DNA from: Bacillota bacterium
GTDB taxonomy: Bacteria > Bacillota > Clostridia > Lachnospirales > Lachnospiraceae
Direction: 5' to 3'
Length of the DNA: 14,448 bases
Assembly (NCBI GenBank): GCA_023398375.1
Contig: JAEWSH010000010.1
Coordinates: forward strand, 1 to 14,448
Part shown: piece by piece, positions 1-5,918 of the stretch
How the letters are laid out: every line of letters begins with the position of its first letter
Position numbering within the stretch: the stretch's first letter is position 1
Notes under the pieces: model-generated
What the model was told of the DNA's origin: nothing
The model's input: the letters and a program-made list of their open reading frames with translations, nothing else
Databases searched by the model: none
Made by a program: the position numbers and the translations under genes

Positions 1-230
1 GCATGAGCCGGACAACCTTTTATAATAAGTGGAAGTTGTTGACGGGAGAAGCACCCAAATATTTGATTTCGAGAATCAGGATGGAGAAGGCACGGGAACT
101 TTTGGAAAGCGGAAAATTTTCTGTGACCGTGGTTGCCGAAATGGTGGGTATGCGAAATCTGAAAAACTTCAGAGGTAGGTATAAGGAGTATTTTGGAAAA
201 ACACCGAAGGAGTTTATGAAAAAAGTATGA
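1..230 (+). CDS. C-terminal end of an AraC-type transcription regulator, probably a hybrid two-component system protein (partial)
   Basis: Only the last 75 codons are inside the window; the reading frame is open to the left edge, so the ATG at base 3 is probably an internal methionine and not the start. The visible part is a nearly complete AraC-type DNA-binding domain. The first helix-turn-helix ends in the SRTTFYNKWK region, followed by the linker motif ISRIRMEKARELL. The second helix-turn-helix spans about residues 38-65 and ends with the family signature YKEYFGKTPKEF. In Bacteroidales this sequence style is typical of the C-terminus of hybrid two-component systems that control polysaccharide or stress genes, but a stand-alone AraC regulator cannot be excluded. 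The gene ends in TGA and is followed 26 bases later by a strong terminator, so it is not co-transcribed with the defence genes. The domain call is firm; the full-length architecture is inferred. Confidence 0.85.
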   Translation, partial: MSRTTFYNKWKLLTGEAPKYLISRIRMEKARELLESGKFSVTVVAEMVGMRNLKNFRGRYKEYFGKTPKEFMKKV

Positions 231-256
231 TATTTACCTGAAAAAAACTTTCATGG

Positions 257-297
257 AAAGGCTGTCACATATTAGATAATGGACAGCCTTTGTTTTG
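257..297 (+). terminator. Rho-independent terminator after the AraC-type gene
   Basis: A perfect 10-bp inverted repeat, AAAGGCTGTC (257-266) and GACAGCCTTT (282-291), encloses a 15-base A/T-rich loop and runs into a T-rich tail (TGTTTTG). It lies 26 bases after the TGA of the regulator gene and should close that transcription unit. Confidence 0.85.
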
Positions 298-300
298 AAA

Positions 301-629
301 TAGGAGATAGGAGAACTAAACATCCCAAACTATCTATAAAGGAAAATCTCTCATCGTTTTCGTTTTGGGGATAACTGGGTATATATGATTAGTTTTACTT
401 GCCGATGCAGAAAGTGTAGATGATTATCAATCAGTCATTTAGCACTCTAAAAGGTACAACCGCTCATTTGGCAAGTCGTTGAGAATGTGTAAGTTAGTGA
501 TTTTCAACACACTTTTCGCCTTGTACCTCCATTTTGGAATGTAAAAGTAAGTGTAATTTCTTGAATATCAAAATCCGAGGTACAAAAACTTTCAAAAAAT
601 CGCATTTTTCACCCCGAAAAGGTACAAAA
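301..629. other. Non-coding stretch with four AGGTACAA motifs and nested inverted repeats
   Basis: No convincing gene lies between the regulator terminator and the ATPase terminator. AGGTACAA occurs at 451-458, inverted as TTGTACCT at 520-527, and again within AGGTACAAAAAC at 578-589 and 620-631. Inside the first inverted pair lies an imperfect 9-bp inverted repeat, GTTGAGAAT (477-485) against ATTTTCAAC (499-507), with one mismatch. A wider pair, ACTTGCC near 399 and GGCAAGT near 470, is also present. Clustered direct and inverted short repeats in a gene-free stretch at the edge of a defence island fit recombinase arm sites or the remnant end of an integrative element, but no recombinase gene is in the window and this reading is inference. 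Confidence 0.45.
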
Positions 630-663
630 ACGGCTCTGAAACCAAGATTGGAATCAGAGCCGT
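625..663 (-). terminator. Rho-independent terminator of the DUF234 ATPase gene
   Basis: On the minus strand, ACGGCTCTGA (663-654) pairs perfectly with TCAGAGCCGT (639-630) across a 14-base loop and is followed by TTTTT (629-625). It lies about 45 bases past the ATPase stop codon. The plus-strand side lacks an equally good T-run, so it works best for minus-strand transcription. Confidence 0.75.
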
Positions 664-706
664 AATTTTGTGCAGATTTTAGAATATTGTTCCCCCATGA
701 CATTCG

Positions 707-2026
707 CTACATATCTGTCATCGACAAGCCCTTTTGCGACACAATGTAGTCCTTAAACTTGCCTGTGGCACGAGTAAAGACATCAACTTTCTCATTAAGA
801 GCATCAGCATCGAAGTTTTCCTCTTTTCTCTTTACCTCAATGAATACTGCCTCGTCGTTCAATTCGTTCTCGGCAACAATATCAATCTCGTTCTCACCCT
901 TTCGATCCCACCAACTGCCGATGCGTGTGTATGCTTTGCTCTCCATAAGCACACGCTTGAAATATCGTTCAAGCATCTTGCCACTGAAAGTCTCGTAGTC
1001 GCGGTTGATGATAGTCTTTACCGCATCGTAGTTCTCAATTTCAAGCATATAGTTATACTTGTATATGAAACGGAACCAGAAGGTGAAGAAGTTGTCCTCA
1101 ATCGTATAGCGAACATTCTTTGTAGAACTCTTCTCAAAGATAGGTTGGTTCTTGGTAATAACCTCATACTCCTTCTCCAATTTTGTGAGGTAGCCACCAA
1201 TCTCCCTGCCGACAATCTGCTCAATCTCTGAGCGTAATGTTTTGCCACGAGCTATAGCCGAAAGAATAGAGAAATAGACACCATAGTCCTTGCCAAATTC
1301 CTCGATAAGTATAGCCTTGCCCTCGCCCAAGAATACAGAGTCTGCCTTGATGATATGATTAAGCATCTTTGTCTTGGTTGTCGCTCCTGCATCAACGAGC
1401 AGCTGAACATACTTTGCCACGCCACCTGTAAACGAGTATAACGCCAACAAGTCCTCGGATGTGTAGTTGGGATTATATTCTGCCATTATCTCCTTCAAGA
1501 CAGCAGGTGTAAATGGCTTGATTGACATAAAACGAGTCTGGCGATTATACAGTGGCTCCTTCTTGTCCTTGAAAATTTTTGTCATCATCGAGAATATAGA
1601 ACCACACACAATAAGGTTAATATGGGCCTTGGTGTGATACATATCCCAAATGCGTTGCATATCACTATACACAGACTTGTTTACCTTGAAAAACTCTTGG
1701 AACTCATCAATAAACAGTGTAATTGGTCGCTCGATAGAGAGTTTCATCAGGTACTCGAAAATCTTAGGAAATCGCTCCACTCTACCCATTGTAGGGATAC
1801 CCAACTTATTCTCAATCTCTTGTATATAATCCGCACACAAATCGCTCTCAGCCTTGCGTGCAACAAAGAAATAGAGTATCGGCTCATTCTCATACGCCTT
1901 CCAAACAAGCGATGTCTTACCGATACGACGACGACCTGTCACTACCGTAAACTGAGCATTACTCTTTGAGAGTTCAAGTATCTCTTTGAGTGACGCAATC
2001 TCCTCTGTTCTATCAAAAAATCTCAT
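707..2026 (-). CDS. AAA ATPase with C-terminal DUF234 (PD-(D/E)XK-like) domain
   Basis: This 439-residue protein has the layout of the prokaryotic ATPase-domain-2/DUF234 family, which is abundant in Archaea and Bacteroidetes and has no settled biological role. A Walker A motif, GRRRIGKT, is at residues 31-38 and a Walker B motif, LFIDEFQEF, has Asp107-Glu108. A winged-helix-like middle follows at about 255-315. The C-terminal DUF234 region has WWDRKGENEIDIV (372-384) and FIEVKRK (395-401). Asp382, Glu397 and Lys399 fit a PD-(D/E)XK nuclease-like core (D-x14-E-x-K). The start is supported by a Bacteroidetes-type promoter about 55 bases upstream and by the conserved opening FFDRTEEI. It is transcribed alone, with its own promoter and terminator, away from the BREX operon. 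It occupies the position downstream of a Fic antitoxin gene where a Fic toxin would be expected. Family call is firm; function is unknown. Confidence 0.85.
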   Translation of the reverse strand: MRFFDRTEEIASLKEILELSKSNAQFTVVTGRRRIGKTSLVWKAYENEPILYFFVARKAESDLCADYIQEIENKLGIPTMGRVERFPKIFEYLMKLSIERPITLFIDEFQEFFKVNKSVYSDMQRIWDMYHTKAHINLIVCGSIFSMMTKIFKDKKEPLYNRQTRFMSIKPFTPAVLKEIMAEYNPNYTSEDLLALYSFTGGVAKYVQLLVDAGATTKTKMLNHIIKADSVFLGEGKAILIEEFGKDYGVYFSILSAIARGKTLRSEIEQIVGREIGGYLTKLEKEYEVITKNQPIFEKSSTKNVRYTIEDNFFTFWFRFIYKYNYMLEIENYDAVKTIINRDYETFSGKMLERYFKRVLMESKAYTRIGSWWDRKGENEIDIVAENELNDEAVFIEVKRKEENFDADALNEKVDVFTRATGKFKDYIVSQKGLSMTDM

Positions 2027-2081
2027 ACGCTTCTATTTTAGTTCCGAAACGCACATTTCCGAAATAGCGGTTTCGCAACTG

Positions 2082-2112
2082 CAAATATAATACACTTTTC
2101 TTATTCGGCAAA
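2082..2112 (-). promoter_or_regulatory. Bacteroidetes-type promoter for the DUF234 ATPase gene
   Basis: On the minus strand a -33 element TTTG (2112-2109) and a -7 element TATATTTG (2089-2082) match the Bacteroides consensus TTTG / TAnnTTTG exactly, with a 19-base spacer. Transcription would start near 2075, giving a leader of about 50 bases before the ATG at 2026. Confidence 0.7.
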
Positions 2113-2148
2113 ATTATGAGATAACTATTTGCAAAAGTAGAATAATTC

Positions 2149-2173
2149 AACTCGTGAGTGCGGCTCACGAGTT
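2149..2173 (-). terminator. Stem-loop downstream of the antitoxin gene, likely terminator
   Basis: AACTCGTGAG (2149-2158) and CTCACGAGTT (2164-2173) form a perfect 10-bp stem with a 5-base loop. On the minus strand it follows the antitoxin stop by about 55 bases and runs into an A/T-rich stretch (GAATTATTC) with only short T-runs, so termination may be partial. A second, weaker hairpin with 8-bp arms, TTCAGTTG (2172-2179) and CAACTGAA (2195-2202), lies directly before it and shares two bases, so the two cannot both form fully. Confidence 0.5.
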
Positions 2174-2227
2174 CAGTTGGCAACATTTTGTAGTCAACTG
2201 AAATAATTGCATCAACAGTCAAGAATT

Positions 2228-2548
2228 TCAGATGGCTGAATCCTGTTCATACATCTTTGGGCGTCTGAGTTCGTTTTCCTCTTTCATCCTTTTGATCATC
2301 TCTGAGTTAGGAGGAACAATCTCATAAGTCGAATTATAAAGTTTTCTATGCTTGTAATGCTCATTGAGCCTTTTTGTAACTTCCTCCATCGTAATCTTAC
2401 CCTCAATTTGTTGTCGAGCAAGTTGAATCAGAAACTCAGACACACTAAGTCCATCTACATTCTGTAAGCCTATTGCTGCACCCCAATTGTTCGCCCTTTC
2501 TCTAACAGCCTTATCAGGATGGTTCTTATATTCCTCAAATAATCCCAT
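2228..2548 (-). CDS. VbhA-like Fic antitoxin, orphan
   Basis: This 106-residue protein carries a short helical domain at about residues 20-66 that resembles VbhA-type antitoxins of Fic AMP-transferases. The matching segments are NWGAAIGLQNVDGLSVSEF and QQIEGKITMEEVTKRLNEHY, the second being the usual 'leg' of these antitoxins. Family members block Fic toxins by placing a Ser/Thr-x3-Glu-Gly/Asn inhibitory helix over the ATP site. Here the corresponding segment reads LQNVDG, so the key Ser/Thr and Glu are not obvious and inhibition may be lost or differ. Residues 67-106 form a polar, charged tail not seen in short VbhA proteins. The next minus-strand gene is an ATPase about 200 bases away, with no Fic motif between, so the toxin is missing. 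The promoter lies within a perfect inverted repeat, suggesting self-repression. The antitoxin assignment is moderately sure. Confidence 0.6.
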   Translation of the reverse strand: MGLFEEYKNHPDKAVRERANNWGAAIGLQNVDGLSVSEFLIQLARQQIEGKITMEEVTKRLNEHYKHRKLYNSTYEIVPPNSEMIKRMKEENELRRPKMYEQDSAI

Positions 2549-2580
2549 ATTTTTCTTATAAAGTTACGAAAAATATGGGA
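2543..2580. repeat. Perfect 13-bp inverted repeat, candidate operator over the antitoxin promoter and start codon
   Basis: TCCCATATTTTTC (2543-2555) and GAAAAATATGGGA (2568-2580) are exact reverse complements separated by 12 bases. The left arm contains the antitoxin start codon (CAT at 2546-2548) and the spacer contains its -7 element. A protein bound here would block both transcription start and translation initiation, which fits autoregulation. Confidence 0.7.
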
Positions 2581-2589
2581 GATAGCCAA
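2559..2589 (-). promoter_or_regulatory. Probable promoter of the antitoxin gene
   Basis: On the minus strand TTGG (2589-2586) and TAACTTTA (2566-2559) are spaced by 19 bases. They resemble the Bacteroides -33 TTTG and -7 TAnnTTTG elements, with one mismatch in each. The leader to the ATG at 2548 would be only a few bases, and the -7 box lies in the centre of the 13-bp inverted repeat. Confidence 0.5.
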
Positions 2590-2687
2590 GATCTAAATAT
2601 AGAAAATTGATGAAGGTGAGATTTGAATATACAATGAGAAAAATGCTAATTTAATTCCGTTGAAAGCAAAATAGTTCTCAATATACA

Positions 2688-2716
2688 CCTTATATAAAAG
2701 GATTTTATTAACTTTG
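2688..2716 (+). promoter_or_regulatory. Probable promoter of the BREX operon
   Basis: TAACTTTG at 2709-2716 matches the Bacteroidetes -7 consensus TAnnTTTG exactly and lies 18 bases before the ATG of the small XRE gene. No good TTTG -33 box is present at the usual distance, which suggests a weak or controlled promoter. The imperfect palindrome CCTTATATAAAAGG (2688-2701), just upstream, is a possible repressor site for the XRE protein; that link is inference. Confidence 0.5.
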
Positions 2717-2734
2717 TACGATAAATAGCCTATT

Positions 2735-2935
2735 ATGGACAAGGATATAAATAGACTCAAGGTTGTTCTTGCAGAGAAAAAAAGAACAAATAAATGGCTG
2801 GCTGAACAATTAGGATGTGCACCTACAACTGTGTCAAAGTGGTGTACAAATGCTTGTCAGCCAACAATGGAAACATACATTAAAATAGCCAAACTCCTTG
2901 ATGTTAAACTAACTCAATTGGTAAATATAGAATAA
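2735..2935 (+). CDS. Small XRE/Cro-type helix-turn-helix regulator
   Basis: This 66-residue protein is a single Cro/C1-type helix-turn-helix domain with no extra domain. Helix 2 to helix 3 reads about NKWLAEQLGCAPTTVSKW (residues 18-35), followed by the family pattern QPTMETYIKIAKLLDV (42-57). It is the first gene of the BREX transcription unit: its stop lies 5 bases before the brxP ATG and a TAnnTTTG promoter box sits directly upstream. By analogy with small XRE regulators heading defence operons, it probably represses or tunes the operon, for example to limit toxicity on entry into a new host. The domain is certain; the regulatory target is inferred from position. Confidence 0.85.
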   Translation: MDKDINRLKVVLAEKKRTNKWLAEQLGCAPTTVSKWCTNACQPTMETYIKIAKLLDVKLTQLVNIE

Positions 2936-2940
2936 TTGAT

Positions 2941-5448
2941 ATGTACAAGATAACCTGGGATAAGGAAACTGGAGGTGTGAGATTGCACTCTCGCATCGTG
3001 GAGGGGACGCTTGGCACCTCTCCTCGTCCTGTCTTCTGGGAAGAATTAGATTTACTTAAATTAAACGAACTCGGATGGGATTATCCTCATTGCGAGGAGC
3101 CTCTCTTGTGGGCAATAAATAAGCAATACTGGTATAGAGGTGAATTGGTTTTTGAGGCAAAAGGTGCCAATATATACGATGATGCGACAGTCGTTTTTCA
3201 GGATGGTAAGGAAAAACTCAAACTTAAGCCTGTTGATGTCAAGAAGATGCTGGAGCGATGCAAGGAGTATATGTTCCTTCTCGAAAGCGAAGCCATAGAG
3301 TTTATTCACGAGACCTACGAACAATATGCTGGAGCTCAAAAAAGTATTCAAGCCGTAGCTGCGAATAGGCTCGATTATGATGCACTTGCTGCAAGAGCCG
3401 AAAAGCGTACCAAGACCAAAATGGCGATCGTTAAGGAGAATTGTGATTCGTTTGACATCGTACCATTAGAAGAGGCTGAAAAGCAAGGTAAGAAAATCTT
3501 TCAGACAACCAAAATCGACCGCTTTTTGGCGTCTTTCTCTGGTGGTAAGGACTCACAAGTTATCCTCGATTTATGTACTCGCGCTATTCCTTCTACAGAT
3601 TTTGAGGTGATATATAGTGATACAGGATACGAGCTACCATCTTCATTGAAACTATACGAAGAGGTTCAAGAGTACTATAAAGCGCTCTATCCCGACCTGA
3701 AATTCTCGGTGGCCAGAAATCACGAGAGTGTATTGAATTATTGGGATAAGATAGGCACTCCTAGTGATACTCACCGTTGGTGCTGTTCGGTAATGAAAAC
3801 TGCGCCATTATATCGAATGCTTAAAATAGAAGGAACGAATAAGCAGGCAAAAGTATTAACATTTGATGGAGTAAGAGCAGAAGAAAGTACAAAACGAGGT
3901 GCATATGTTCGTTTTGGTAGGGGTAAACACACGACGATATACAATGCACATCCAATATTGAATTGGAATGCAGTGGAAATATATTTATACCTCTTTAGGT
4001 ATAATCTTCCGATTAATGAGGCTTATCGATATGGAAAGGCTCGTGTCGGATGTATTATATGTCCATTCTCATCTTCGTGGGATGATATGATAGCAACCAA
4101 AAAATATGGCGAAGAACTTAAGCCTTTTGCTGGAAGATTAATTGAATGGTCTAAGAAGAATAGGATTGGAGACGTAAAAGAATTTATAAAAGAGCGTCGT
4201 TGGAAAATCAAAGCTATTGGAGACACACCTTTAACCAATACTTTAGTCTCTTTTTCAGATGCTAATCACACATTTGTGGCAAATGTTGTTAATTCTAGGT
4301 ATTCCGTATATACATGGCTACCTAGTTTGTGTGAGTATGTTGTGGAGAGCAAAGAAGGACGAGATTTAGGCACATTAAAATTTGATGGAAAGATATATAA
4401 CTTTAGTGTTGAGTATGTCCCCGCTAAAAATCAATACACATTTATAGTAGAGAATCCATCAACACAATTAAGCTTCTTGATGCGTAGGGTTATTTACAAA
4501 AGTGCATATTGTGTGAATTGTGAAGTATGTGAGGTGGATTGCCCTACAGGAGCTCTTTCTATTGTGCCAGAAGTTAAAATAGATAAAACTAAATGTATTC
4601 ATTGCCACAAATGCTTAACCTCTCACGATTTAGGGTGCATTTCAGCAGATTGTGTAAGAATGATTAAAAATATGAACAACAATGAAAATACCAAAATCCA
4701 AGGCTATAAGACCTTTGGATTTAGAGAAGAATGGTTGCAGGAATATCTGGTGGATCCAGAGTATTTCTGGCAAAGCAATTCTTTGGGCACAGCCCAGCTT
4801 GACGGTTTTAAGGCGTGGCTAAAAGATGCCGAAATCAATGATGCAAAGAATCAATTGACAAAGTTTGGTGAATTAATTCAACAGATACATATAGACGATG
4901 TCAATTTGACTTGGGAATTGATATTAATAAATCTTTCATACAATTCATTTATTGTTAATTGGTTCCTTAACAATATTAAGATTGGCCAGGAGTACGATAG
5001 AAAAGTACTAGAGGGACTGATTAACGAGCAAGGTTTTTCATCAAAAGGAAAAACTGTTGCCAATGCAGTTGCAGCGTTAGTGCAAACATTTGACTACTCA
5101 CCTATAGGAGATACATTAAATCTTCGTATGCCATCAGAGGATGGCAAACATAATATACGAGGCAGTTATGAGAGTGTAACCAATGCCGGCTTGGCTTATT
5201 GCCTTTACAAATATGCCGAGAAGAAAGGAATACGTTCTTTGCGCGTATCTGATTTTTACAGTGCAGAATGTACTAGCGGACCTTATAAGGTATTAGGAAT
5301 AAGTAAGGCGGTATTCACCAATGCTCTTAAATCCTTAAATTCTTCTGCCAATAGAGTCCTCATTGCTGAACTGTCTATGGGACTTGATAGCATTACATTA
5401 AGAGAAGATTTAGATGCGATTTCGTGTTTACAGTCATTAATAGAGTAA
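2941..5448 (+). CDS. brxP: BrxP: PAPS-reductase/DndC-like protein of type 4 BREX, fused to ferredoxin-like and DUF4007-like domains
   Basis: This 835-residue protein is the signature gene of type 4 BREX. The N-terminal region (about 1-190) has the RPVFWEELDLL and CEEPLLWAI motifs seen in archaeal-type PAPS-reductase-like proteins. The PP-loop ATP-pyrophosphatase/PAPS-reductase domain (about 190-430) has SGGKDS at 200-205. It also has HRWCC (Cys281-Cys282) and GCIICPF (Cys371, Cys374), the four-cysteine pattern that carries an Fe-S cluster in DndC-like enzymes. A ferredoxin-like insert follows, with CVNCEVCEVDCP (Cys524, 527, 530, 534) and a second, atypical group (Cys552, 555, 558, 566, 571). 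Residues from about 585 to the end resemble DUF4007 (KTFGFREEWLQ, then LGTAQLDGFKAWLKDA), usually a separate neighbour of such enzymes. Sulfur transfer or nucleotide activation on DNA is likely but unproven. Base composition drops noticeably after about base 3840. Confidence 0.88.
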   Translation: MYKITWDKETGGVRLHSRIVEGTLGTSPRPVFWEELDLLKLNELGWDYPHCEEPLLWAINKQYWYRGELVFEAKGANIYDDATVVFQDGKEKLKLKPVDVKKMLERCKEYMFLLESEAIEFIHETYEQYAGAQKSIQAVAANRLDYDALAARAEKRTKTKMAIVKENCDSFDIVPLEEAEKQGKKIFQTTKIDRFLASFSGGKDSQVILDLCTRAIPSTDFEVIYSDTGYELPSSLKLYEEVQEYYKALYPDLKFSVARNHESVLNYWDKIGTPSDTHRWCCSVMKTAPLYRMLKIEGTNKQAKVLTFDGVRAEESTKRGAYVRFGRGKHTTIYNAHPILNWNAVEIYLYLFRYNLPINEAYRYGKARVGCIICPFSSSWDDMIATKKYGEELKPFAGRLIEWSKKNRIGDVKEFIKERRWKIKAIGDTPLTNTLVSFSDANHTFVANVVNSRYSVYTWLPSLCEYVVESKEGRDLGTLKFDGKIYNFSVEYVPAKNQYTFIVENPSTQLSFLMRRVIYKSAYCVNCEVCEVDCPTGALSIVPEVKIDKTKCIHCHKCLTSHDLGCISADCVRMIKNMNNNENTKIQGYKTFGFREEWLQEYLVDPEYFWQSNSLGTAQLDGFKAWLKDAEINDAKNQLTKFGELIQQIHIDDVNLTWELILINLSYNSFIVNWFLNNIKIGQEYDRKVLEGLINEQGFSSKGKTVANAVAALVQTFDYSPIGDTLNLRMPSEDGKHNIRGSYESVTNAGLAYCLYKYAEKKGIRSLRVSDFYSAECTSGPYKVLGISKAVFTNALKSLNSSANRVLIAELSMGLDSITLREDLDAISCLQSLIE

Positions 5449-5452
5449 TGAT

Positions 5453-5899
5453 ATGAGTTTACAAACATCTTATTATAGGAATGTTATTTTATCCATTCAC
5501 CGTGGGTGGAAGAATGGCTTATATTCTAATGCGAAGCCATTATTTCTCTTAACGATAATTAAAGGTATTGAGGACGGTGCCATATTAGGTAATAGAATTC
5601 CATATAGTAAGGAGATAAGCTTGTCTTATAAACTCTTGTGCCAGAAATACGAACCTAACACTATTGTTACGCCTTTCTTTAAACCATACTATCATTTTAT
5701 TAAGGATGATTTTTACAACATTAAATGGAAGACAGTAACGAAACCTCCACACAAATGGCATACACCTTCAGGCAAGTTCTTAACTGAAAATGTTGATTAT
5801 GCATATTTAGATGATACATTGTGGGAACTACTCCAAGATAAGGATATAAGAGAAGAGTATAAAGAAGCGATTATAACACACTACCTAAAAGCTGAATAA
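5453..5899 (+). CDS. Small protein resembling the ScoMcrA-type phosphorothioate-sulfur-binding domain
   Basis: This 148-residue protein has the sequence pattern of the N-terminal domain found in many HNH endonucleases and described in ScoMcrA as a domain that binds phosphorothioate sulfur in DNA. Visible matches are KPLFLLTIIKGIEDG (28-42), NRIPYSKEI (47-55), TPFFKPYYHF (73-82), an aspartate-containing YLDDTLWELL (118-127), and a terminal helix ending ITHYL (141-145). No HNH or other nuclease motif follows, so it is a stand-alone reader-type domain. It lies 4 bases after brxP and 19 bases before brxC, inside the operon, and is not one of the classical type 4 BREX core genes. Beside a DndC-like BrxP, a role in recognising a sulfur mark or regulating the complex is attractive. 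The family match is by eye only and the role is inference. Confidence 0.5.
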   Translation: MSLQTSYYRNVILSIHRGWKNGLYSNAKPLFLLTIIKGIEDGAILGNRIPYSKEISLSYKLLCQKYEPNTIVTPFFKPYYHFIKDDFYNIKWKTVTKPPHKWHTPSGKFLTENVDYAYLDDTLWELLQDKDIREEYKEAIITHYLKAE

Positions 5900-5918
5900 C
5901 AGAAACCGATATATACTT

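Noticed and set aside
494..703. Minus-strand open frame of 69 codons
   Set aside because: It spans the ATPase terminator hairpin and the AGGTACAA repeats, has no recognisable domain, and its codons follow the repeat structure and not a protein pattern.
734..1231. Plus-strand open frame of 165 codons
   Set aside because: It is antisense to the conserved DUF234 ATPase gene and shows no protein-family pattern.
2013..2222. Minus-strand open frame of 69 codons between the antitoxin and ATPase genes, considered as a Fic remnant
   Set aside because: It contains two hairpins and the consensus ATPase promoter, overlaps the ATPase start, and shows no HxFx(D/E)GNGR-like Fic motif.
2941..5448. Classical Dnd phosphorothioation operon (dndBCDE)
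   Set aside because: Although BrxP is DndC-like, no DndD-like SMC ATPase or DndE is present, and the brxC-pglZ-brxL genes downstream define BREX.
2941..5448. Assimilatory sulfate-reduction enzyme (cysH)
   Set aside because: The fused Fe-S and DUF4007-like domains, the length of 835 residues and the location in a BREX operon do not fit a CysH enzyme of about 240 residues.
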